This document shows positions 9,046-17,989 of a DNA stretch of 59,980 nucleotides, in pieces. The DNA is from a virus, in IMG/VR virus record IMGVR_UViG_3300017781_000005, positions 1 to 59,980 of that record. One strand, written 5' to 3'. The first letter of the stretch is position 1. Each line of letters opens with the position of its first letter. Made by a program: the position numbers and the translations under genes. The notes beneath the pieces were generated by a model that had not been told where the DNA came from, searched no databases, and saw nothing but the letters and a program-made list of their open reading frames with translations.

Positions 9046-9417
9046 TTACTTAGTTATTCCACCAGTTACTGTGATAGTACCTTCTAAGACACGAGTCACT
9101 ACAGGGGTAGAGGCATTAGATACAATCTCTACATCATAAAGATATCTGCCTGGTTCTATGCTGTTTGTTCCAACTTGAGTTACTGTAGTTCCGTCAACAA
9201 CATCTGCATTTGGGAGTTCTAGCGTGATTTTACCGCCGTTATCATTGTGTGTACAGATAAAATTAGCAGTTATCGTACTTGTAACGAAGTTTTTTCGAAT
9301 TTGTGACCTAGCTGTATATCCAGTGAGGTCGAATAACTGACCATTACTGGCCAAGACATCGACTGTAGCCGAAAAGTCTGAACCTTGATCAATTGTTAGG
9401 TTTGATTTGATTGCCAT
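9046..9417 (-). CDS. Small beta-rich virion-associated protein (unknown)
   Basis: 123 aa, starting MAIKSNLTIDQGSDFSATVD, with alternating hydrophobic strands (LFDLTGYTARSQIRKN, GKITLELPNADV, GRYLYDVEIVS, VLEGTITVTGGITK). The pattern suggests a compact Ig-like or BppU/upper-baseplate-like beta domain. Such short proteins are common beside neck genes in marine T4-like phages, but I cannot name the function. A GGAG ribosome site precedes the ATG. Its promoter is the minus half of the palindrome at 9442-9457. No signal peptide or membrane segment is seen. Confidence 0.8.
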   Translation of the reverse strand: MAIKSNLTIDQGSDFSATVDVLASNGQLFDLTGYTARSQIRKNFVTSTITANFICTHNDNGGKITLELPNADVVDGTTVTQVGTNSIEPGRYLYDVEIVSNASTPVVTRVLEGTITVTGGITK

Positions 9418-9441
9418 AAAATTTCTCCAATAGATACTACA

Positions 9442-9457
9442 GTTATTTATAAATAAC
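9442..9457. promoter_or_regulatory. Palindromic bidirectional late promoter
   Basis: GTTATTTATAAATAAC is a perfect 16-bp palindrome. It holds TATAAATA on the plus strand (9448-9455) and on the minus strand (9444-9451) in the gap between two divergent genes. One element can thus serve as late promoter for the 123-aa gene to the left and the 1209-aa gene to the right. Confidence 0.78.
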
Positions 9458-9489
9458 AGAATAACCCTATATAACTAATTGGAAGAATT

Positions 9490-12400
9490 ATGTCAAGAAC
9501 AAAGTATGTAAAATTTGGTGCCAGAGCAGATAAAAACTTATCTGACATACCTAATCCTAAAAAAGCACTAGATAATATATTAGATAACATCTCTGTACAA
9601 GTAGACGAAGATGGTAATGCGTTGAGATTTACATCTGATGATCTTGTTCCTCTGATAGGCATATCGAGAGGTCCTTTAGGACAGAATGTGAATTCGTCTG
9701 GTCAGGCAAATGAATTTACACAATTAGCAGATACGACAGTAGAGGGAACACTTATTGGTGCCGAAAACACAACTGTTCCTGTTGAGCCTAGAATAACAAT
9801 TCAAGATCACATAAACAACTTTAAAGTTGCTTTGGGAGATCCTCCATGGATAAATGGTGGAACAGGGCCCAGCGCAACAATGATTGCAGTAGAAAGACTT
9901 AACTCAAACACTGTTAACTATCCTGAAGCAGTGATCGATGGAGACGATGCTGAACCAGAAAACTCGTATAGAATTTTAGAAGGCGAGTCTAACATGACAT
10001 TTGATCAGCTTCAGTCTGTTGTGGGTGCACTCACAGGAGATGACGGTACAAAAAGATTATTAACTCCAGTTGCATCTACTACTTTAGAGCAACACAATTC
10101 AGTTGCGACTATACCTTATATAATTGTAGACACAGGTAATGGTAGTTTTGACTTCACAACCATAGGAGCTTCGGCTCAAACCCCTCCAGTTGGAGAAATA
10201 TTCACAGCAACTTTAGCTACAAGTTGGTTAGCTTCTCAAGGTCATGTCATACCTAGTAAAACTATGGGCAGTTTCGTACAAGGAAAATTATATACGATAA
10301 CCGCTATAGGTACAGGATTATCCACTAATCTATCTGAATGGTCTCTGTTAGGCGTAGAAGGTCATCCTTATCCAGGCAAACAATTCATATGTCAGCAAGC
10401 ACCTGCAGATCAAACCACAAATCTAACTGCTTATGCAATGGAACACTACAGTATAGGTGAATTCTTCGACTGTCTTGCTCCTGGTCAATCTATCTCAAAT
10501 GCTGATCGTCTTAATTTGAGAAATCAGACTCTTCCGACTGGAGCAACACATTCAACAGCGAATCCCGAAGACTTACCAGTTAGTAGATTCTATACATCTA
10601 AGGTCGATCCTGCGAATCTTTTCGAATTAATTGAAAATGTTGACTTTTGGGAAAGAGGAAAGATTCAGTTAGCTGGACCACTTCATCCAGATTTTTCTGA
10701 CTTAGTTGGTGGAGTAGTTTGGGAAGGATATCAAAGCGGTAAATTCAATCCATCGTTCTTCACTAACGGATTCTTTTCTTTAGAGGAAGATGTTGCTGAC
10801 GATGGAAATTTCAGATATGTCAAAGGAATTAATTCGTTTCTGTTTGAAACAATAGGAAAAGTTTATTTAGAAACAGTTGATAATGTGACTAGATTAGAGT
10901 TTATAGATGACAGAGACTGGAGAAGAATCTGTGAGCAACATACCGTTCTCATAGATGGTGACGGATATCAAGTGTTTCAAGTGTATTACTCAGCAGACAC
11001 AGCTACTAGTAAACTTAGATTCTACGCAAACTTAGAAAGTGATGCTGGAATTACAGACACCGACGGAAGAAGATTAGAAATCGCATATGATAGATCCGAG
11101 TATGAGTTAAATACTGGTAATATAGACTTAACTGCTCCAGCGGGCGGTAAAAGAAGAAAGATAAGATATAGTGCTTGGTGGTATGAGCCAAGTGATGAAC
11201 AAGAACAGCAACTCGACTTTAAATTGTTTGAGCATGATCATAGAGATAGCGGTGATGCCTTATCATACTCTTTCTTCTATGAAACAGACGGAACTCAAGA
11301 TGCGTACGGCAGATACACTTTCCCATACTTTATGGAAAATCATGCAAAGAAAACAAATCAAGAAATGACATCTAAGTTGACAGTTGATAATACGATTTCT
11401 ATGTTATTGTATGAAGCTAAACAAGATTTTGGAGATGCGTTACACTACACAACCACATCAGGAAGTGAAAAAATTCAACTTAAAACTGCTGTGCTTACAG
11501 ATGTCGGAGGAACACTAGAAACTGATACTACCAATACGGGAGCTGAGGCTTTTGCAGTGACACGACCTGGAGATGTGATCACATTTATTAAAGCATACGA
11601 TACAGGTAATGCGGGATGGGGTAATGCTTCAAATCAAGTTTGGTCATTCCAACTTTTAGATCAAAACGGCTACAATAAAGGATTTGTTTCTCAAGATATT
11701 GGGGCTGGATCAGGCGCCAATATGGCATTAAACAGCAAAGTAATATTTGCTTCCTGCTCAAACGAAGGATTAGTTGGTACATATAAAGCATCTAGATCAG
11801 ATGCGAAAACGCTAACTATCAGACGAACAAATAATTCAGCAGAATCGTTTTCTAGACGAATAGAAGATGTTGCAGTAGGCGATTTGGTATATTATACTGA
11901 TTTAGATCAATTCTACACTACAGACAGCGATATATTACAAGTAGCCCATGATGGTAAACCAGCAGTCGTGACAGAAGTAGACTATACAACAGATGCTAAC
12001 GCCGACGGTATTTATGAATTAATCACTCTAACATTATCAGAGCATGGTAGTATAACATCTACCGCTTCTACTCCACTAAACTTTAGTTCAACCCAGAATC
12101 AGGCTAATGGATTAGCCTTTATCTACTCTAGTAGAGGGTTAAACGATCTAGCTGGTATTCACGAGTGTTCAGGAGTATATGGCGTAGAGGTTGCGGCCAA
12201 TGCAAACTCAGGAACTAACAGCGTTCAATTAACAGATACTAATTTTAGTAGAATTCAAGTTGGAGATATAGTATACTTCGAAGCCGCTGTTCCACAGCCA
12301 ACACAAGATGAGAATCAAACCGGTAATACTACGGTAGTTAGATCGAAAAGCACATCACCAAACACTATAGTGCTTGAGAATAGTGGCGATCAAAGCGATG

Positions 12401-13119
12401 CTACTTTCTCTCAAACAGTCAATGCTGGCGCAACAATGGTGATTGTTCCTAGTGGCAGTTACAGTGGATCAGCTACTCAACTCAAGAAAAATAGAGAATA
12501 CTGTGTTATTCCTCTGAACACTGCGCCACCATTTAGTAGTAATTTAGATGGACTAGTTACCACTGACGATTATCCTAACTTAGATTTAGAGGAGATGTCG
12601 TTCAAAACTTTGAGTTTCAATTCACTAGCGGCACACCAATGGAGTATAGCAACTTACGATACAGGATATTTAACAACAAATAGTCCTATAGTTCCTGATA
12701 TATTTCATGTTGGCGATTTTGTTAAGATAGATGGTGCAATATCTACTCAAGGAACCGGTAGACTACCTGATGTACATACTGACGGAAGAATATATAAAGT
12801 GTCGCAATTAGCCGGCGGTGGTCAAAATCCTAGATTACAATATTGGAATGGAAGCGGTTGGCTAAATCTGCATGAAGCATCGGGTGGAGTAAATGGTACT
12901 CTCGTAGGACACACATTTACTAGACTGCCAGCAGTACAATCTCTTTCTGATGTTGAGTATCACGAAGGAACAAGTGAATCAGCAAATAGAGGAAGCGAGA
13001 CAAGCACAGAAGCAAATCAGCCAGACGCTTTCATGGATATAAGTTACACTGCTCCTGGTAGTAATACAGAAAGAACCTTTAAGATTCTAGCAAATACGAG
13101 AGATGTAGTTCCTAAGTAG
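9490..13119 (+). CDS. Large virion structural protein / adhesin (inverted gene)
   Basis: 1209 aa, alone on the plus strand within the minus-strand late block. The N-terminus (KYVKFGARADKNLSDIPNPKKALDNILDN: KYVKFGARADKNLSD, then KKALDNILDN) resembles long virion proteins of marine T4-like cyanophages, a family lacking an experimental role. The body is beta-rich with many Gly/Ser/Thr loops, as in fibres. About residues 265-305 hold the shared module KLYTITAIGTG, SEWSLLGVEG, KQFICQQAP. GGAAG precedes the ATG and the late promoter at 9448-9455 serves it. Its stop overlaps that of the convergent gene by 8 bases. Probably a fibre or adhesin; the exact role is unknown. Confidence 0.75.
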   Translation: MSRTKYVKFGARADKNLSDIPNPKKALDNILDNISVQVDEDGNALRFTSDDLVPLIGISRGPLGQNVNSSGQANEFTQLADTTVEGTLIGAENTTVPVEPRITIQDHINNFKVALGDPPWINGGTGPSATMIAVERLNSNTVNYPEAVIDGDDAEPENSYRILEGESNMTFDQLQSVVGALTGDDGTKRLLTPVASTTLEQHNSVATIPYIIVDTGNGSFDFTTIGASAQTPPVGEIFTATLATSWLASQGHVIPSKTMGSFVQGKLYTITAIGTGLSTNLSEWSLLGVEGHPYPGKQFICQQAPADQTTNLTAYAMEHYSIGEFFDCLAPGQSISNADRLNLRNQTLPTGATHSTANPEDLPVSRFYTSKVDPANLFELIENVDFWERGKIQLAGPLHPDFSDLVGGVVWEGYQSGKFNPSFFTNGFFSLEEDVADDGNFRYVKGINSFLFETIGKVYLETVDNVTRLEFIDDRDWRRICEQHTVLIDGDGYQVFQVYYSADTATSKLRFYANLESDAGITDTDGRRLEIAYDRSEYELNTGNIDLTAPAGGKRRKIRYSAWWYEPSDEQEQQLDFKLFEHDHRDSGDALSYSFFYETDGTQDAYGRYTFPYFMENHAKKTNQEMTSKLTVDNTISMLLYEAKQDFGDALHYTTTSGSEKIQLKTAVLTDVGGTLETDTTNTGAEAFAVTRPGDVITFIKAYDTGNAGWGNASNQVWSFQLLDQNGYNKGFVSQDIGAGSGANMALNSKVIFASCSNEGLVGTYKASRSDAKTLTIRRTNNSAESFSRRIEDVAVGDLVYYTDLDQFYTTDSDILQVAHDGKPAVVTEVDYTTDANADGIYELITLTLSEHGSITSTASTPLNFSSTQNQANGLAFIYSSRGLNDLAGIHECSGVYGVEVAANANSGTNSVQLTDTNFSRIQVGDIVYFEAAVPQPTQDENQTGNTTVVRSKSTSPNTIVLENSGDQSDATFSQTVNAGATMVIVPSGSYSGSATQLKKNREYCVIPLNTAPPFSSNLDGLVTTDDYPNLDLEEMSFKTLSFNSLAAHQWSIATYDTGYLTTNSPIVPDIFHVGDFVKIDGAISTQGTGRLPDVHTDGRIYKVSQLAGGGQNPRLQYWNGSGWLNLHEASGGVNGTLVGHTFTRLPAVQSLSDVEYHEGTSESANRGSETSTEANQPDAFMDISYTAPGSNTERTFKILANTRDVVPK

Positions 13120-14329
13120 TTTCCTTGACGAGCATGAAATACTGTTCGCCATTAATAAACATAGGAACTTTATGCGTGTAGGATCCTAAAGTTAGCTGAC
13201 CGCTCGCCCCTCCGTTTATAGGAATTACAGCTTGAGTAGTATTACCACTGCCATCTTTTTTGAATAGTTTAGGCTTGTAACCTCTAGCCGCGGCTGATCC
13301 AGTACTGGCTCCTCCTGCCGAGTCACCGTCTGGTTGAAAAACCAGATTAGCTATTTGAGACTTATTAGATTCAGTCTGTAGTGCCGCAGAAGTACTTCCA
13401 GACTCAAAAGCAACATTACTTACTTCTTCCCAAGGATTTTCTGAACCAGAAAACGCTCTAATTTCTCCACCAGTGGCCGTATTATAGATGAATAGTCCTG
13501 GAGCGTTATCTCCGTTATTGTAGATTGCTACAGGAGTATTATTGTTGCCTACCAGTTTATCGTTTGTTATTCTGATATTACCTTTGAATCTAAGTCTTTC
13601 ATCAAAGAAGTTTGATCTGTCTGTGAGTATTGTTCTACTTTTTTTCGCTTCTAGTCTGCCTATGGCGCCCGCAATGTAGCCAATTTGATCGTAAGTTCCG
13701 TAGTTATCATAAAATCCTACATCCGGTGCGGCTCCATCATCTGCGCCAATGCCTGCAGTTCCACCAGTTTCATCACCATCGTCACCACTATCACCACTTC
13801 CCGCAGGCTCTTCTTCATCTGCTAAGACATCGATTACTGTAAGTCTAGGTCTACTCATATTAATGATATTATCAACACTTATAGTGTCTTGTCTCGTTAA
13901 TATGGTATCACTGATATCGCCTATTGTGCTCCATATGTTTGCATAATCGCTGGCTTGATATGGAAGTGTCGCTGTTGCTAAAACTATTCGAAACTCATCT
14001 ACTCCGTTACTGTCCACGACAAGAAACGGATAGCCATCTAATCCATTATCTATAGAGAGTTTTGTTCCATTAGAAAACGCCCTTTTATTATTAATCAAGT
14101 CCGTCTTTACAGTCTTAAATAGATTTTCAGTAGTATCGTCAAAAACGAAAAAATCTGCACGACTGATTGAAGAGTCGTTTGTCAATGTTGACTTAAATCC
14201 GCTATTTCCATCAAATAATAGAACATCTTGGGTGATATTCACGCCACCCAGATTATCCAATATATTTCTATCAGAAGTTGGAGTAACACTCTCAGATAAA
14301 TTATTTGATCTTACAAAACCTTGTGCCAT
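13112..14329 (-). CDS. Virion structural protein (405 aa), fibre-associated
   Basis: Starts MAQGFVRSNNLSESVTPTSD, with NILDNLGGVNI near residue 23, a form common in marine T4-like fibre-region proteins. The middle (about residues 165-200) is a Gly/Asp-rich acidic linker (GSGDSGDDGDETGG). The C-terminal part holds short beta repeats and ends KVPMFINGEQYFMLVKETT. I recognise no enzymatic motif. It lies 12 bases after the leucine-rich-repeat gene with an AGGAAAG ribosome site, so is probably cotranscribed. Its stop codon overlaps the convergent plus-strand gene, with no terminator visible between them. Likely a small fibre or fibre-attachment protein. Confidence 0.7.
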   Translation of the reverse strand: MAQGFVRSNNLSESVTPTSDRNILDNLGGVNITQDVLLFDGNSGFKSTLTNDSSISRADFFVFDDTTENLFKTVKTDLINNKRAFSNGTKLSIDNGLDGYPFLVVDSNGVDEFRIVLATATLPYQASDYANIWSTIGDISDTILTRQDTISVDNIINMSRPRLTVIDVLADEEEPAGSGDSGDDGDETGGTAGIGADDGAAPDVGFYDNYGTYDQIGYIAGAIGRLEAKKSRTILTDRSNFFDERLRFKGNIRITNDKLVGNNNTPVAIYNNGDNAPGLFIYNTATGGEIRAFSGSENPWEEVSNVAFESGSTSAALQTESNKSQIANLVFQPDGDSAGGASTGSAAARGYKPKLFKKDGSGNTTQAVIPINGGASGQLTLGSYTHKVPMFINGEQYFMLVKETT

Positions 14330-14341
14330 TTTTCTTTCCTG

Positions 14342-17300
14342 TTATGAGTCTAAGAGAATCGACCATCCTGCTCCTCGCAGGAACTTCAACTTAGCTTCTG
14401 TTGAATCTTCGCCTGTAGTGCCATCAAACTTAGATCCTTCTCTTAATCTGTTTGGTCCACTTTGACCCTTAAAGTTTATAGTCTTTGTAACCCCGCCATT
14501 TAGATAATTTTCAACCATATCAATTAAGAAGGGTCTAAGCATAGATGCTTCTAATCTATTGTTAGAAAAATCAATCGTGTATGCATTAGTGTTACCACTT
14601 AAAAATCCGGTAGTATAAGTCGAGAATAGATTCTTAGCTCCTTTTACAATTCTTAAATTATTGCCACAAGTAGAAAAGTCTGGTATTGATCCTGTGAAGA
14701 AGTTGTTGTAAGCATACCAACGGATAAGTTTACTAGAATCTAGTTTGGGACAAGGGCCACTAAAACTATTATGATATAGGTACATATATCTTAAATTAGT
14801 CATCGTCTGATTCATTGTAGGGAAAGATCCATAAAGACCTAGAGCCTTAATGCCTGCCCACTGAGAATAAGGATTAACTGCTCCTCCAGTTCCTGCAATT
14901 TGCGAAGTAATAGTAACATTATCATCAAGCAAAAACTTTACACCCAACAGTGCCTTTTGCGCTTTTACTTGATCGGCGCCAGAACCATTCCAAGCATCTG
15001 AATACGAAGATAAATCTTTGTAAGTAGAAACTGATATTGCATCCCAGTCGGTTGTTCCAGCTTTCATAATTCTATAATATCGTTTTCTTAAATAACCGTT
15101 AGGATTATTTGCAACTATAGGTATTTGTCTAAATTTGAATGCATCATGTTTTTGAGGATCACTACCAGTTGGATTTGCGAATGGCTCTGCGCCTTCACCC
15201 AGTGTAGCTAAATTGGCTTCTGTTGTCAATTGATTTGCAATCCAACCAATTGCTTTCCAGTCGTTTGTTGTCATAGCATCATAATTGCTACCACCATAAC
15301 CAGTATTACCATCAACGCCCGAATTACTTAAATGTCTGTTAAAGATTTTGTAAACCTGCTTAGGTTGACCGAACCTCGCTCTCATCCAAATGGACTGATA
15401 TCCAAGATGGAGATAATTCAGCAGTTTAAATGGTGTGAAGATATTTGGCATATATCCTCTCAAATTATTACCATAAAGATAAAGTGTTCTGAATGTGTCA
15501 TTAGTCGGAAAATCAAAATTATGTGTACCGACTTCCTCTTGAACTAGTGTACCAGAACCGTATCTATTATTTCCGATTATGATGTGGCGAAAGTTAGGGT
15601 TTGCATTTGCCAAAGCCTTACCCGTTCTTTGTGTCAATCCTAGAGTAGTACCACTTGTTCCAAATGTGTCGTTAGTAAACTGGTCCATCTGCTGCCCACC
15701 AATTTGGAAGTTATTTAACTTCAACGAACCGTCGAACATATTATCAGTAAGATGTCCGTTAGGCCCACCAGATTTCCACACTAAACAATTGACATATCTC
15801 AAGTTAGGCATATTCTGAAAACTAAGGTTGTCAGTAAAGTTCCCTGAAGTGTTACCATGATTAGATAAATTAATACTTTGTAAGTTTGTGCATCCAGTGA
15901 ATTTATCAACGATTGTCGTCTCTGCATCCTCGAATCTACTATCTATAACACCGTATCTTTGTTTATAATGCTCTATCTTCGTATTATCTTTGAAAGATAC
16001 AATATTATGTGGACCCCATTGAGAATAGAAATATCTCATCTGATCCGTTGCTTCTGGAGTAGGTAGAGACATATCTCTTGAACTTTTTTCTTTAGCCATC
16101 TGTGAAGTTATAGTGCCGCCAACACTTGCTGTATCAGTATAATAAGGCGTTTCACTATTAGTGACTATTGGTGTAGAATCTCCATAATAGTAGTACAGTT
16201 TTCGTGAGTTTAAACAGCCTGGAGGTAACTGAGTATAGGGCTGATTATAGTGTCTGTAAGTCTGAATACCTTTAGTCGTGCTTTCCATCCAGTCTTTACC
16301 AGTAGTCACATCAAACTTTGTCAAAGAATGTAACTTACCGTGACCAGCTCCACCTTCAGTGGCCATAGTTGCTCTACCATTTGAACCGCCGGCATTAGCT
16401 GTTGCGATTGAATTATAAAGTTGAATTATAGTACTTGAAACTTTTCTTACGAACCATGTGGTATTTGTAGTCACTACGCCGCCGCTTACACTGACTAATG
16501 AGCCAATAGGTTCAGCCATTGTTTTTGAGGAATCTACATGGTAGTCATACTTTACGGCATCACCTGTTTCGAAATTGTGTGTGCCTATAGACATCCTGTC
16601 GTCTTGAGTACGATCATTAGTCCATAAAATAGATTCTGTGCTGAAGAAGACCTTATACTTAGGATTATAAACTGCTGGCGCTTTTGTTGCGGCATGAGGT
16701 CGATGCAATTCTCTGGTAAAATTAGAGCCTATATCTAAATATGTTAAGTTTTCATAATCTTCCAAATCTACGCTAGTGCTATCTTCAAAGCAACCATTAA
16801 TCCTAAGTTGTTTTAGCGTAAGAGGCAGTCTATTAATTTGCTGTGATGAATTACCAGTATTTTCTCTATCTGATCCTAAAAGATAATCGTTTCCTCTTCC
16901 TAAGTTGTTTCCTGTAAAACGGAAATCTTCTAGATTAGGAGCAAGTCCAAGACCGCCACTGAATCCTTGTTTAGCGACTGAGCCGTCTGATCTAAACTCA
17001 GGAATCACCGCAAAGTCATTAAAACTAATGTCCAAATATCTAAGAGAAGGTAGGGAAACATTTGTCCACTTATTGATATTAGCATACTTGATATCTAATC
17101 GTATAACTCTATCTGGATTATAGAAAAATTCTATCTTTCTTCTTATGTAGCCAGGAGGTTCAATTGTATATGTTGCAGGATTAGAATAACTTCCCACACC
17201 GATACTTGCCGTATTATTAGAGCCATCTCCAGAGTTATATGATCCTGCAGGAGCTTGTAAGTTTGTTACTCTCCATGTTATGGGAACTGTGCCTTGATCG

Positions 17301-17989
17301 TCAGTTACTTTGTCTACAAAACCCCTTAACTGAATGTATTCAAAGACGCCTTCCCACTCTAAAGGAATACCTTTCATCATGTAGAGTGTCTGTTCTTTCA
17401 TGTTACTTCCATCTCGAACATCAACTTTGAGGGCGTGAGTAGCAACTTCTGCTCTAAATGTTTTGGCTATAGGCTCTTCAGTCGTTGATAACTCTGTAAA
17501 TCCTAATTTGTCGCCTATAATCTTAACATCGCCACCGTAGAGAATATAATCATCTTCTGCACCAGCTGGACCAACAGGAGACCAAGAAGACAATCTAGAA
17601 GTAGATATATCCGCAGCCTTGTTTATAAAGTTACCGCTACCATCTGTCGAACTGAAGTCTAGATAGTTATATTTGATTGCACCGCCTACAAACTTGTTGC
17701 CGTCTAATCTTATATTAAACTTCAGAGGAACTGAAATGTCATTAATTTGAATAAATTCTATTTCTGTATAATCGGCTGCCGTAGAAAGAGACTCTAACTC
17801 TTTCTTTTGATCACTTTCGAGTCCTGCCATATTATGGAAATCACCAATACTTACACCAGTAGATGGATCTGTAAGACCGGCAATTAAGTCAAAGTCTGCT
17901 CTATCTAGACCCAAGTTGCCCAAGGCTTCTCTGGCATCATCGATGTCATTTAGTGCCTTTGCGACATTTAGTCCTCTATAGATAGTCAT
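14342..17989 (-). CDS. Leucine-rich-repeat tail adhesin
   Basis: 1215 aa with two leucine-rich-repeat blocks. Block one spans about residues 315-430 (LRYLDISFNDFAVIPEF, LEDFRFTGNNLG, LKQLRINGC, LTYLDIGSNF). Block two spans about 700-1145 (LQSINLSNHGN, FRTLYLYGNNLRGYMP, LRYMYLYHNSFSGPCP, WYAYNNFFTGSIPDF, IDFSNNRLEAS). Repeats ending N-x-x-G-x-x-P resemble the extracellular plant-type subclass. LRRs are protein- or glycan-binding scaffolds, so a receptor-binding role is likely. Between the blocks, near residue 470, is the shared GTHNFETGDAVKY ... WFVRKV ... IIQLYN module. The N-terminus ALNDIDDAREALGNLGLDRADFD (DAREALGNLGL) looks like a fibre-attachment region. Start TAATG overlaps the upstream stop. 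Confidence 0.82.
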   Translation of the reverse strand: MTIYRGLNVAKALNDIDDAREALGNLGLDRADFDLIAGLTDPSTGVSIGDFHNMAGLESDQKKELESLSTAADYTEIEFIQINDISVPLKFNIRLDGNKFVGGAIKYNYLDFSSTDGSGNFINKAADISTSRLSSWSPVGPAGAEDDYILYGGDVKIIGDKLGFTELSTTEEPIAKTFRAEVATHALKVDVRDGSNMKEQTLYMMKGIPLEWEGVFEYIQLRGFVDKVTDDQGTVPITWRVTNLQAPAGSYNSGDGSNNTASIGVGSYSNPATYTIEPPGYIRRKIEFFYNPDRVIRLDIKYANINKWTNVSLPSLRYLDISFNDFAVIPEFRSDGSVAKQGFSGGLGLAPNLEDFRFTGNNLGRGNDYLLGSDRENTGNSSQQINRLPLTLKQLRINGCFEDSTSVDLEDYENLTYLDIGSNFTRELHRPHAATKAPAVYNPKYKVFFSTESILWTNDRTQDDRMSIGTHNFETGDAVKYDYHVDSSKTMAEPIGSLVSVSGGVVTTNTTWFVRKVSSTIIQLYNSIATANAGGSNGRATMATEGGAGHGKLHSLTKFDVTTGKDWMESTTKGIQTYRHYNQPYTQLPPGCLNSRKLYYYYGDSTPIVTNSETPYYTDTASVGGTITSQMAKEKSSRDMSLPTPEATDQMRYFYSQWGPHNIVSFKDNTKIEHYKQRYGVIDSRFEDAETTIVDKFTGCTNLQSINLSNHGNTSGNFTDNLSFQNMPNLRYVNCLVWKSGGPNGHLTDNMFDGSLKLNNFQIGGQQMDQFTNDTFGTSGTTLGLTQRTGKALANANPNFRHIIIGNNRYGSGTLVQEEVGTHNFDFPTNDTFRTLYLYGNNLRGYMPNIFTPFKLLNYLHLGYQSIWMRARFGQPKQVYKIFNRHLSNSGVDGNTGYGGSNYDAMTTNDWKAIGWIANQLTTEANLATLGEGAEPFANPTGSDPQKHDAFKFRQIPIVANNPNGYLRKRYYRIMKAGTTDWDAISVSTYKDLSSYSDAWNGSGADQVKAQKALLGVKFLLDDNVTITSQIAGTGGAVNPYSQWAGIKALGLYGSFPTMNQTMTNLRYMYLYHNSFSGPCPKLDSSKLIRWYAYNNFFTGSIPDFSTCGNNLRIVKGAKNLFSTYTTGFLSGNTNAYTIDFSNNRLEASMLRPFLIDMVENYLNGGVTKTINFKGQSGPNRLREGSKFDGTTGEDSTEAKLKFLRGAGWSILLDS

